From: Streptomyces sp. RKND-216
Lineage (GTDB): Bacteria > Actinomycetota > Actinomycetes > Streptomycetales > Streptomycetaceae
Direction: 5' to 3'
Assembly (NCBI RefSeq): GCF_004795255.1
Contig: NZ_SSBQ01000002.1
Location: 973,001 to 1,037,000 of the forward strand
Length of the DNA: 64,000 nt
The translations under genes were made by a program, and so were the position numbers. The notes under the pieces were generated by a model. That model did no database searches. It saw only the letters and a program-made list of their open reading frames with translations, and was not told the origin of the DNA. Below are positions 54,801-59,000 of this stretch, one piece after another. Position 1 is the first letter of the stretch, and every line of letters starts with the position of its first letter.

Positions 54801-56048
54801 CCAGGGGGTCGTTGCGGGAGGCGCGGCGGAAGTGGGAGCGGGACGGTCGGCGGCGGGGTACCGTGCGTCCAGGTGGGCAGCGAGCGAGGCAACGTCGGAG
54901 AACTCGAAGAGCAGAGTCGGGTACAGCGGCGCCCTCACGTAGCCCTCGAGTTCCCTGCTCATCTCCAGCATGTGAGCGGAGTCAAGACCCATGTCGTAGA
55001 AGCCGGCCTGGACAGGGACGTCCACCGGGCGCCTTCCGAGCCGGGTGGCCACCATGTCCCGCAGGTGAGCGACGGTACCGCTCTCGGCGGGCCCGGGCAT
55101 CCCGGTGTCTTCGGACGTCCCGTCCGTCCGCGTCCCCGTCGGGGCGGACGCGGCGTCGGCGCCGGGTGCGCGTGCCGTGTCCACGAGCAGTTTGCCGATG
55201 AGTTCGGGATGCCGGATGCGCTTGCAGGTGAGTTTGGTGAACTCGGCGAGAAGCCGACCCTCGTCGTCGTGCAGGGTATAGCTGTTGTGCATGACGTCGC
55301 CGCTGGGAGCCTGCGTCTCCGGCTGTGGCACGTGCGCGTGGACCGTTCCGCCGAGTGGGCGCGGCGCGCGGAAGGACTCGATGAAGACCGGTATGAACGG
55401 GTCGTCGCCGACCGGATCGACCTGGGTGAAGGCGACGATGGTGGAGCAGTCCAGCTTCGCCGGATGGAGTCGGAAGGCGCTGTCGAAACCTGCCGACCCG
55501 GCGTCGAGCGTCAGTTCGGCGAGCAGCCACGCCGGGCCGTGGTGGATCCGGCCGAAGCAGCGCATCGCGTCCCCGTGGACGATGCGCTCGACGCGCGCAC
55601 GGGCGTACATGTCGTCCATGTCCGTGGTGCGGTGGGCGGACCCGCGCAAGGCCGGGACGTCGAGCGGCGGCGGCTCCGGCCGGTCGCGGAAGAGCAGCTC
55701 GGCCTCGACGTGCTGCCGGTACGGGGAAAGGGCGGAGCCGTCACGACGCCACCTGCTTTCGACGGTGACTCTACGTGCGCCCTCGTCCGGGCGCGTGACG
55801 ACCACGCGGATCTCCCGTTCGTGGCCTTCGGTCGTGGCGAGTGGTTCCTGGAAGAGGACGTTGCGGAGTTCCGCGCGGGCGACGTCGAATCCCTCGGCCT
55901 GCAGGACACGCAGTACGAGGTCGAGGAACGTCACCCCGGGCATCACGGAGACGCCGTGGACGCGGTGGTTCTGCATGACGAAGTCGGAGTGCTCGACGAC
56001 GAGGCGGTACTCCACCTCGGGTTCCTGACCTGTGCGCGGACTCAACAC
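33873..56048 (-). CDS. LnmJ-type trans-AT polyketide synthase with terminal DUF-SH-TE
   Basis: This 7,391-aa megasynthase is similar in size and order to LnmJ. Domains by residue: DH (25-270, HRVHG), ACP (Ser near 356), KR (530-900); KS (950-1370), ACP-like remnant (R1464 in place of Ser), ACP (near 1727); KS (1785-2210), DH (2400-2640), KR (2650-3100), ACP (near 3181), C-methyltransferase (3260-3620, LEIGAGTG), ACP (near 3669); KS (3790-4225), DH (4475-4735, D4495 in place of Gly), KR (4765-5235), ACP (near 5299); KS (5390-5820), ACP (near 6109), ACP (near 6233), DUF (6310-6640), SH lyase (6680-7100, PLP Lys6907), TE (7120-7391, Ser7214). No AT is present, so malonyl units must come from a trans AT encoded elsewhere. 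All four KS domains keep Cys-His-His; the KRs keep Lys-Ser-Tyr. The GTG at 56048 has AAGGA 5 nt upstream and overlaps the previous gene by 7 nt; open frame above it is not coding. Confidence 0.93.
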   Translation of the reverse strand: MLSPRTGQEPEVEYRLVVEHSDFVMQNHRVHGVSVMPGVTFLDLVLRVLQAEGFDVARAELRNVLFQEPLATTEGHEREIRVVVTRPDEGARRVTVESRWRRDGSALSPYRQHVEAELLFRDRPEPPPLDVPALRGSAHRTTDMDDMYARARVERIVHGDAMRCFGRIHHGPAWLLAELTLDAGSAGFDSAFRLHPAKLDCSTIVAFTQVDPVGDDPFIPVFIESFRAPRPLGGTVHAHVPQPETQAPSGDVMHNSYTLHDDEGRLLAEFTKLTCKRIRHPELIGKLLVDTARAPGADAASAPTGTRTDGTSEDTGMPGPAESGTVAHLRDMVATRLGRRPVDVPVQAGFYDMGLDSAHMLEMSRELEGYVRAPLYPTLLFEFSDVASLAAHLDARYPAADRPAPTSAAPPATTPWPENAPTEPEPELLCYRPCWAVASLPVDPPGGADGGPFVLIGADDGLVDAMVVLAGEDRIVRVERAQRYEQVSERHFRLDTTDPAQLGELCAAVTDGSGDAPVAYVRVAAPGGPPDEDDAPVPLAHREGHALATAVTRTRPTAVVALLFLHATEGEGRARPAEGALAGFARTVAAEAPLLRCRTVGYETGLRAEALARILLAESADRSEESEVRHRGTVREAVRFSPLRPPVAPADGTPAPRLREHGVYLVTGGAGGIAGLLADRLVREVRARIVLTGRRAPDAALEERMRDWRARGAEVSYIRGDVSLPEDVDAVVARTRTLFGRIDGVFHCAGAVRDGMFFRTDASAVAEVLAAKVRGTRLLDAATASDRLDFFLLFSSISATLPNLGQSHYAYANAFLDHFAEHRTARRDRHGVTVSLGWSLWADGGMQVTDDVLRRSASATGFHPMPSERGLDVLLGALAADTPRLVLPHGESGRLAAAFPEPSAAVSAMRNPTQPEHAPGAPLSSSGAPAAGSAPHDPLLPSAPTPGLPSEGEPVAVIGLDGRYPGADGPAALWALLEEGRDGITEVPADRWDHSAVYHEEKGRRGHTYGRWGGFLDGADRFDAEFFGISRREAERMDPQERLFLTVSWRAVEDAGYRPDTLGGGNVGVFAGVMWNHYQLLTDPADGVAPTALHCSVANRVSYCLDFRGPSMAVDTACSSSLTALHLAVESLRRGECDAAVAGGVNLAVHPQKYLQLAEGHFLSEDGRCRSFGEGGTGYVPGEGVGAVVLKPLSRALADGDTVHAVIRGSFLNHAGRTSGYTVPSPSAQASLIRRAVDRSSLDPATIGYIEAHGTGTSLGDPIEIEGLRSAFADVDLLPGSCAIGSVKSAIGHLESAAGIAAVTKVLLQMKHRRLAPSLHAERLNPHIDFASSPFRVQREAADWLPAPGCTTLRAGVSAFGAGGANAHVLLEEWPRTGVPEEEAGEETAPRLFVFSARDRDALTRLLRRHVRHVQRPTVGTGTTATAPAGSSAVRVTAEVAAVLGVPEEAVDPREPLADLGVDRLGLAELARRLGGRVPAASVRGGASIAELAHPAEGDGTYPRRLSAADVAHTLQVGRVALPVRVAVVARGLDELLGRLEEYLDGETATSGVYAGSAPGEGSADADTPAARHLVELYRAGELHEVARQWVVGTDIRWEDCYVHTAGRRPLRVPLPVQPFTEKRYWVGEWNEAGQRPATTAEPTVPVEVADSSPTPAALSGPADPAPVRAETSAVPPAWPEPGVQAVRDTDREEVRQAVEDALCAELYLERHEIDARSSFHELGLDSVGAVRVTQRLAERFDVDVESTAVFDHPTVPRMTDHVLALGPVNRGPSASTAVPGSSPRSTDADDIAVIGMSGRFPGAENLHEFWENLAAGRHSFAEIPPHRWAVESVYDPDRRAAGRTYSKWAAMLPDVDRFDAALFNISPLEAEVMDPQQRLFLQQAWSALDDAGYAVQSGDPSRCGVFVGCAPGDYGELLGQAGRADGGHAFLGSTSSLMPARISYLLNLVGPTLAVDTACSSSLVAVHLAAESIRRGECATALAGGVALMVTPQLHIRTSKVGMLSPTGSCRPFDAQADGTVLGEGVGCVVLKRLDRALADGDHIHGVIKATGINGDGRTNGITAPSAVSQAALLAEVHARAGVTADHIGYVEAHGTGTPLGDPIEARALTDVFRRTTDRAGYCGIGTVKANIGHTTMAAGIAGLLKVLLALRHGELPPAPAFDTPNPRTGLEGSPFFVVRERRPWVPGPDGTRVATVSSFGFSGTNAHAVVAEAPPAPAPPREAGGAHLFPVSGQDKQALSRALVRLADALEDEPPPLVDVAYTLAVGRSHWAVRAAFVAEDRAELRQQLRDAARSGNPRTPGAEVSTPGGGRHGNDRRAELERLAQEYVAGKDLDWSGLFTGREGRRVPLPPYPFADQRHWVGGPEEPAGGEASKSPGRHPHLGAPVSSSDEAEGAVFDVAVPDGHWLLDHHRVGGRPVLPGAAGLDLAASAARASGLTGPLRLTGVRWLRLVDPSAAGTLRVRLTPAEDGYTFILESRDRQQRYVQGDLVTAHSAEQEPDLDLSEARRRCPRSIPAARFYEDFRSGGIEYGENFRTLSEVRFGEREALGRFAALPRPGFTLDPCLLDGAQQLVAAVEGANETVLVPFALDSVTLTVPGAVPQYAHVERVGPHRYGIRLADASGRVCARYDGLLLRAQQNPVDEMVYRPVWRETAPVVPPAEAPDDRRTVVVHTQDAHRLAEALAARTARHGQVTTVPLPDAGAADLRPLDDPLDVVYFVAGGDEPAVPPEEDTTALTFFRLVKRFLAAGRQRERLELRIVTSGAVPADAEETVVPHAAGLLGLARAVESECPRWRVSCVDVSAADPDLERTADLIVSEPGSEPLVLLRGGRRLERTFAPVRLPAPEGTAPFRSQGTYVIAGGAGGIGFALSRLLARIAGARLVWLGRSPRGPEHESKAREIEALGGRALYLQADVADEAALRRALERVRTEFGAVHGAVHAALDLRDRTIAHMDEAEFAAGLAPKVAGVTAFSRALEEEPLDFLLIFSSAVSFVEAGGQANYAAASTFEDAYAQWLDRRRPYPVSVVNWGFWGSVGAVANDRMRKAFTKLGIGSIEPAEGMAVLRRVISARLPQVLAMKAEKSALPGMGIRIRGAADADAAAVRSAADPTALAPETSAAASVAPSASAPRTATDASGGADLAPGAVRAYVAGVFAEVLKHPAEAVDEEATFENFGVDSLVSLSIVDRFEQDLGDLPSTLLFEHMTISRLAAHLREEHGERLATVLSAGVDEGDRAAASAPAFVGGSGEPAPAPDGDGEDLAEARRGFAAVESYSRTLLRDAFHRMEGRPVAGETSPVAVWERRMGVVERHRRLFHASLEILCGVGSVRREGPGYVLTGAAESPDEALADEIIARHPTMEGHVRLVERCVDALGDVLTGRRDPMDVLFPKGSVSLVEPIYRGQPITDHFNHTLAQEVAEAARQAHGRRGSAARVLEIGAGTGSSSGTVLAACEELGDGAVQYVYTDISPAFLRHGEREFGATRPYLSFEQLDISKDPTAQGFPAGEYDVVLATHVLHATPDIRRTLAHIGTLLRPGGVALVNEITRVSDFLTLTFGLTTGWWMYEDAERRLPHTPLLSTEQWRTAAEAVDLTVARTHGVPGATPQESAQSLVVVEKPRNADGADEPGDLGRGTSAARAYVAGVFAEVLKHPVEALDEEATFENFGVDSLVSLSIVDRFEQDLGDLPSTLLFEHVTLDRLAAYLEEHHGDRIPVAAVPQPGTEEPPAPPEPGDRDPARPAEGAPPPAPAPTAEVAPAGGQSAAPRVTGTPGTVTTAPAGTPAATSADDRPEADDIAIIGVAGRYPGSPDLETFWTHLSRGNACIGEIPEDRWDWRPHFDTRKGVKHRTYNRWGGFLEGVDAFDAPLFGILPREANDIDPQERLFLETCWELLESTGHLGERTREPLTGVFAGLMYGEYGLLAAAADWPEGRYATGHSAYWSLANRVSYTFDLQGPSLALDSACSSALTAVHLACESLRRGECAMAIAGGVNLILHPAHFAALAARNMLSTGDACRVFDSEADGFVPGEGAGAVLLKPLARARADGDTVWAVVKGSLSNAGGKVSGYTVPNPNAQARLIEETLRRSGVHPRTVSYVEAHGTGTALGDPIEVAGLTRAFRAFGVTERGFCGVGSVKSNIGHLEGAAGIAALTKVLLQFRHRTLAPTINLRTVNPKIGFAESPFRPQHEAARWERPEADIGTGKRTWPRRAGISSFGAGGANVHLVLEEYTEPERPEGFGDGGAPVADADVAEQQVFVLSALSGEALRRHASRTAAYLRTPAGAETPLRDLAASSQTGRRELPERLAVCGSDHEAIAAGLQRFAAGEPLGGGVHNGTASGRNGDGAFTGAPADDLSADAQDQRARHWVNGGSVDWHGLWVSLTEAGRPAPRRAVFPTYPFERRRYWIAEHGRGAAATPATTGHGEMPDEPADLVPPRPDTAATDRAAAHREDPPAPASTRTLTEGQETTVGRDRPIVTEELATHPALGLARYHLIDDAPCVPGVALLTVVAEALLQTRAAPAYPLRMTDIRWVSPVNLDAGVERVRTTLTARESGGSDFEVRAEGASGPRTAARGLLAAPDEKALPSGQTLALEELRRRYRRRIPSADLYDGFVTSGLRHGRPLRVVADLWVGDGEALARLANSHQMRQRTHNFRLDPALLDGALQAVSVLCRDEESYLPVGVTELQAEAPLPMDCWAQVREVTPDGSPNGHRWFDIRLTDGDGWILQRLDGLEIAPRVARKSESASPNGPVPSGTSAGGSSPEGAHLRYLRPVWEPAARPVRREPARTAVVYAEPGDARGLVVDRLTREGVGVVTVSEGGRFARTGDGGYTMRLSDPGDHDLLVEDLATRDALPDALVHLPEGVGRESRTPTRPSDPPSAALPAVLWSSAAVLRRPERPAVRVLYAHPGPPAEVDPYDSAVGATLRTLALEHTRLHGVRLALPPAHDAATARTNADLLVEELLGAQPGTVEIRHLDGLRQAKDLRPFTPVRADRPPFRLRAGGTYLITGGAGAVGRHFARYFTTLESDATVVLASRTAPTADLVAELNSFGARVVHRRVDLRDADATMRLVAAVREEFAPLRGVLHAAGVTRDARAVRKTPREVADVLGPKVEGTVHLDRATAAEPLDFFVLFSSMSGEAGNPGQADYAYANAFQDEFAARRVRQVAQGIRAGVSLAICWPLWAEGGMRVDDATRELFARKWDMVPLSTRAGLDAFVRALESGEACCAVVEGQAPAAARDGAAPIAPLSHTALDGSPAEAGTRVRDLAEREARLLAAEFLLVDESDVDVRAELLELGFDSITLTELVNKVNERFGLDLLPTVLFECPDLAAFADYLAEHHRTELLAALGDQDHPLEPRPEREPQPVEATESRPAALAGGDTSSSTPAGTDQPVAVIGMAGTFPKSPDLETFWAHLDSGDDLVDHIPHDRAALLADPATRTMRGGFLDDVAAFDARLFGISPNEAALMDPQQRLFLQSAWCALEDAGHRPGGLAGSATGLFVGVATHDYDDLLKEHGVASAAHAATGIAHSVLPNRVSYLLDLHGPSEAVDTACSSSLVALHRAVRSLRDGECEMAVAGGVNVILSPGLLRSFADSGMLSPDGRCATFDAAADGYVRGEGAGAVVLKPLARALADGDEIHAVIRGSAVNHGGRSPSLTAPNPEAQARVIARAVRTAGVAPDTLSYIETHGTGTRLGDPVEVEGLKKAFTQLHQERREPLPDGDRVALGAVKSAIGHGETAAGIAGVLKVLLCMRHRILPANLHFTDPNPYLRLDDGPFFVNDRRRSWQPVKTADGCEVYRAGVSSFGFGGSNAHVVLEAYDDGDRPHHPCPLPVLVPLSAGTREDLADYAGRLARHLQDHPEADLARVAYTLQTGRTERPHRFAVAVRDRAALVSALEKFASGVLPAGAAAGTAVRHTPGARGDEGPTRLAALWCEGAAVPWDLGWTPAPGRLRLPTSPFVRTRHWVSGPGGDAPDGVAAPASRSQESPQVKESVVPSVPAERPAGDGTPGPLRRGPKVTLVTPAARTAQEAAASAPSSTAARQPERGTDNHIAMPERPVVGSPRPAPAGPGREAALPAVATLLRDQLADILGTGGEEIGDDVPFAELGLDSIYRMDLVRLLNTTFSLELKAAELYDYDTVGKLSGFVAPLCAGEDGGAPVGPVSRPSPTSPADPEPPDPRKARTPEGGHPAPETIPAAPVGMSALEQLLLATLGDIVERRVDPTRTFADNGFSSFDMLRSVAALEKNFGALRKTLLFDHPTVPELASTLATLHGAGEAVRLLRNDGPGAPADVPSSPRPVPGEYRGGAVVIEKARLAENPEIARTVADLERRYGREGGLPGRDIAPLLFLGSDRSAYFHCSRRDEVMLTWSYVGPAEQMPALAAEYVRYGRAHGRQANIVSLLRLEEEAGVHFTATPFGALQRLEDIQNFSLAGGRMARLRYLIGRFEKSGECRTVEYEVGSDRTTDRAITEMIDRWGDAKAMVNPYVSTVRDEIGRGILQQRHRMFLTYVDDRMVSAVIVTKIPSEPGYLLDLEFYPEDAPPGGLDYAVVKIIERTAAEGCTVFSFGGSFGARIGESPNAAPEVEAALAELRSRGIFTGDGNFRFKNKFRPDNHPLYLCQPAGEPRTDVSRLILMIADPEVGADRAGQGAATPEAAPAQNPAIPPERPAPAPTGPADLALDRRTRHLEAHGWNPLLLPADLVDHDLVTDSWAELGPALTAARTGELQRRAVQLTPGHTLEDIDLLPFSCVVPTPSGRAAEAALCRAWPSRGPVVVHNSVFPTWYFSLMDNGFQPVGVRTDPAGALRGDIDLDHLEAVLTEHAGRIAFLCVETGVNAQGGAPLSLANLTAVRELADRHAVRLVLDTTRVLDNAVLITTQEKGRHHQDPFEVAQEILSLADAVTMSLSKNFGTDSGGIVATDDPEVAAHLTEHLSMRGPAVSRTGRAETLTALRDHRWAVRAVHDRVHRVARIHQALSDAGLPLLPGPATHCVLLETGRMRELRAFRQPVPAVLAWIYRHTGIRAAAHLGSGKEDAGLVRLAVPVGMEDDEADEVVDRLTRLFADRSGLRDLLPATSGPGTPALARFHPAEHVPEDIREALAEGYTAQDETAAVLRELAEHVERHLLEVPGGQVEVWSAGNGPALLLMLPFNIGAGLFGPQFTALADRYRVIVVHHPGVGATTAADDLSYAGLADLARQALGALGVREPVHIAGASFGGLVAQTFALRHPESTASLTLVGSSYKLGNRADEANRLGVVVEEDFDHVERNAASPRFARDRAHHEQVLLRSESMDPLTGLRYLDVFAAEPDLLDRLADVSAPTLIVHGRHDTVIPLKTAHLLHGLIPHSRYHEVADAGHFPSLTSAEEFNDVLTAFLAQHPAGVAAPSATTRSDR
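34740..36010 (-). other. SH domain: PLP-dependent thiocysteine lyase
   Basis: Residues about 6680-7100 of the LnmJ-type protein resemble tyrosine phenol-lyase and tryptophanase-type beta-eliminating lyases. The PLP-binding Lys6907 is in SLSKNFGTDSGG, with a VLDTTRVLDNA stretch before it and TRNxxR-like VSRTGRAE after it. In leinamycin biosynthesis this domain cleaves the C-S bond of a polyketide thiocysteine to leave a persulfide or thiol on the chain. It is the signature of the family. Confidence 0.88.
36130..37130 (-). other. DUF domain upstream of SH (cysteine-transfer partner)
   Basis: Residues about 6310-6640 form the domain that always precedes SH in leinamycin-family synthases. The fold looks GNAT-like of the DUF2156 / aminoacyl-transferase kind, with YFHCSRRDEVMLTW, FSLAGGRMARLRY, NPYVSTVRDEIG and VFSFGGSFGARIG. 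It is thought to deliver cysteine sulfur to the growing chain together with SH. No further catalytic residues can be assigned by eye. Confidence 0.8.
44961..45135 (-). repeat. ACP coding repeat, copy A (after the methyltransferase)
   Basis: This 175-bp stretch within the second ACP of the methyltransferase module is nearly identical to 46428-46602, with about 11 differences by eye. The two ACPs share the FGVDSLVSLSIVDRFEQDLGDLP core. Confidence 0.85.
46428..46602 (-). repeat. ACP coding repeat, copy B (before the methyltransferase)
   Basis: This is the partner of 44961-45135 and encodes the ACP before the methyltransferase domain. The ACP-MT-ACP arrangement is known from LnmJ. The DNA-level similarity points to recent duplication or gene conversion. 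Confidence 0.85.
51560..51725 (-). other. Degenerate ACP-like domain (Ser to Arg)
   Basis: Residues about 1445-1490 of the LnmJ-type protein align with an ACP (AAVLGVPEEAVDPREPLADLG then VDRLGLAELARRLG). The phosphopantetheine Ser is replaced by Arg1464. The codon is AGG (51657-51659), one base from the Ser codon AGC. It cannot be phosphopantetheinylated; the functional ACP of this module lies about 260 residues further on. Confidence 0.75.
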
Positions 56049-59000
56049 TGCTGTCCTTCCGGGCGAGAGGCGGGCACGACCCAGCGACCTGCCGAGGCGG
56101 CTGCACCGGGGCCGATGTCGAGCAGGGAGGTGGTGAGCGAGGGGCGTGAGGCGGAGTCTTCGCCCTGATGGGGACGTGCCGAGGGAATCGTGTGCGCCGG
56201 TCCGGGTGCGGACGCGGGTTCGGGTACGGACACGGATTCGCGTTCCAGCCACAGTCGGCGGCGGCGGAACTCGGGGGCCGGCAGGGGGCTCCGTGGGGCG
56301 GGGGCGGATGGTGCGGGCGACTCCGGGGATCCGACGAGGATGTGGGCGTTGGTGCCGCCCAGCCCGAAGGCGCTCACCCCGGCGATCCTCCGCCCGCCGG
56401 CCGGGGGCGTCCAGGTCCGCGGCACCCGGTTGGGGAAGAACGGCGAAGCGTCGAAATCGAAACGGGGGTTGGGGGTGTCGCAGAACAGCGTCGGCGGGAT
56501 GACGCCCTCGCGCACGGCCAGGACGGCCTTGACGAGACCGGCCATCCCGGAGGCGCTCAGCAGGTGCCCCACGTTGCTCTTGGCGGAGCCGACGGCGCAG
56601 AAGCCGGTCAGGTCCGTGTCCCGCCGGAACGCCTCGGTGAGGGCCCGCAGTTCGATCGGGTCACCGATCATGGTGCCGGTGCCGTGGGCCTCGATCATGC
56701 CGATGTCCCGTGCCCGCAGGCCGCTTTCTGTGAGAGCGCGCCCGATCACCTCGGCCTGCGCCACGGGGTTCGGCGTCGTGAGACCCATGGTGCGTCCGTC
56801 GTTGTTGACGGCGACCGATTCGATCACGGCGTGCACGCGGTCGCCGTCCCGCAGGGCGGACTCCAGCGGCTTCAGGAGGACGACTGCGCATCCCTCACCC
56901 GGCACGAACCCGTCAGCATTCTCATCGAACGTCGCGCACCGTCCCACGCGGGACAGTGCGTGCGCCGCGCTGAAGTCCAGGTAGGGCTCCTCGTCGAGCA
57001 GGACGTCCACCCCTCCCGCGAGCGCCATCTCCGACTCCCCCTCGCGCAGGCTGCGGCAGGCCGCCTGCAGTGCGACCAGCGAGGAGGAACACGCGGTGTC
57101 CACGACGACATTCGGGCCGCGGAAGTCGAAGCGGTGTGCCACGCGGGCGCTGACGAAGTTCTGGTCACCGCCCATGCCGACCCCGCCCGGCAGGGTGCGG
57201 GCCCGTCGGCCGTAGCCGGTGGTGCGGGCTCCGGCGAAGACCCCCACGGCCCGGCCGGCGAGCTCCTGCTCCCGGTACCCGGCGTCCGTGAGGCAGGTGG
57301 CCGCCTCCTCGAGGAACAGCCGGATCACCGGGTCCAGCGCGACGGCCTCGGCCTCCGTCATACCGAACCAGTCGGGGTCGAAGTACTCGACGCCTTCGAC
57401 GAAGCCGCCCCACTTGCTGACGCTGCGGCCGTGGGCGTACTCGGTCCGGTAGAGATCCCGCACGTCCCAACGGGAGGGGGGTACTTCGGTGACGGAGCAG
57501 CGCCCGGCGACGAGGTTGTCCCAGAATGCGGCGACGTCGGGTGCTCCCGGGAACCTGCCGGCCATGCCGATCACGGCGACGCGTCCCGACATTCCGCCGT
57601 GGTCTTCGACGGGGGGCGCACCGGTGGCAGGGGCGGGGGCCGGGCCGGAGGGGCGGGGCACGTCGGCGCGGGAGCGGACGCCGAGGGCTTCGAGGTGCGA
57701 CGCCAGCTGGTGCAGTGTGGGGTGTTCGAGCAGGACTGCCGGGTCGAGGGAGGCCGCGGTGGCCTCCTCCATGCGGAAGACCAACTCGCCCAGCATGACC
57801 GACTCGACGCCCAGATCACCGAACGGGACGGTCGGGTCGAGGTCCGCCTCGTCGATGGCCAGCACCTCGGCGAACAACGGGGTGAGCCAGGCGAGAGCGT
57901 CTTCCTGCGATTCTGTCACGAGCTGCTCCACGGGCGACGGCTGCGGGACGGGGGAGCCCGAGGGGGTGTGCTGGGCACCGGACTGGAGGGCCGAGCTGCT
58001 CGGGGCGTACGGGGCCCCGGGGAGGGCGGTGGTGACATCAGCGGCGGTCGGGGCGGAGATGTCCGGGACCGCACCGGGGGTGGAGGGCGCCGTGCCAGGG
58101 CGCGCGAGCCGCCCCGGCGCGAGGGGCTCCTCATGCGTGGGATCGGCGCCCAGAAGGGCGTCCGGCGAAACGAGCTCGCTGTCCAGGGGTGGGCAGACGA
58201 CGACGCGTGACACGTCCGGCGGCAGCGTCAGGAGGCGCTCGAGCAGCCGGAGCCCCTCCTCCTCACTCAGGGAACCCACCCCGGCGGGAGCGCAACCGTC
58301 CGGGTGGTCCGCTCCCATGCCGTTCTGGCTCCAGGTGGGCCAGTTGACCGAACGAAGTCCCGGCAGCCCCAGGGCGCGGTGCTCCGCGAAGTAGTCGAGA
58401 AAGGCGTTCGCGGCCGCGTAGTCGGACACGCCCCTCGCGAGAAGGGGGGACACGGCGGAGAGGGAGGAGAACAGCACGAAGAAGTCGAGTTCGTCGGAAG
58501 CGCAGAGCCGGGCGAGCGTCTCCACACCCTCCGCCTTCGGTTCCATCACGGCCCTCACGTCGGCGACGGACTTGCCGGCGAAGGAAGGAGTGCCGAGCGG
58601 CCCCCTCCCGGCGCAGTGCAGCACACCTCCCAGCGGACCGAGCTCGTCCCGTACACGGTCGAGAAACGCGCGGCTCCGCCCGATGTCGGCGAGGGAACCC
58701 GCGTGCAGGAGAACGTGAGCCCCCGCCGCTTCCAGATCCCTGACGAGTGCCGCCACAGCGCCGTCGCGCGAGTCGGGGTCGAGCGAGGACCACTGGGCCC
58801 TCGGCGGCACCGGCCGGTGACCGGTGAGCGCTACGAGGCGGGCTCCGCGCCGCACCAGCCGTCGTGCGGCAGCCGCACCGATCCCCCCGGTACCGCCCGT
58901 CACCAGGTAGGCGCGGTGCGGGTCGAGCTCCACAGGTCGCGCGGGGCTCGCAGGTAGGGCCACGAGTCGCCGGCGCCGTCGCACCTCGCCGTCGTGGCAC

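Noticed and set aside
56049..56252. Upstream extension of the LnmJ-type frame
   Set aside because: It reads Arg/Thr-repeat low-complexity sequence and overlaps the preceding PKS gene by over 200 bp. The GTG at 56048 has a good Shine-Dalgarno.
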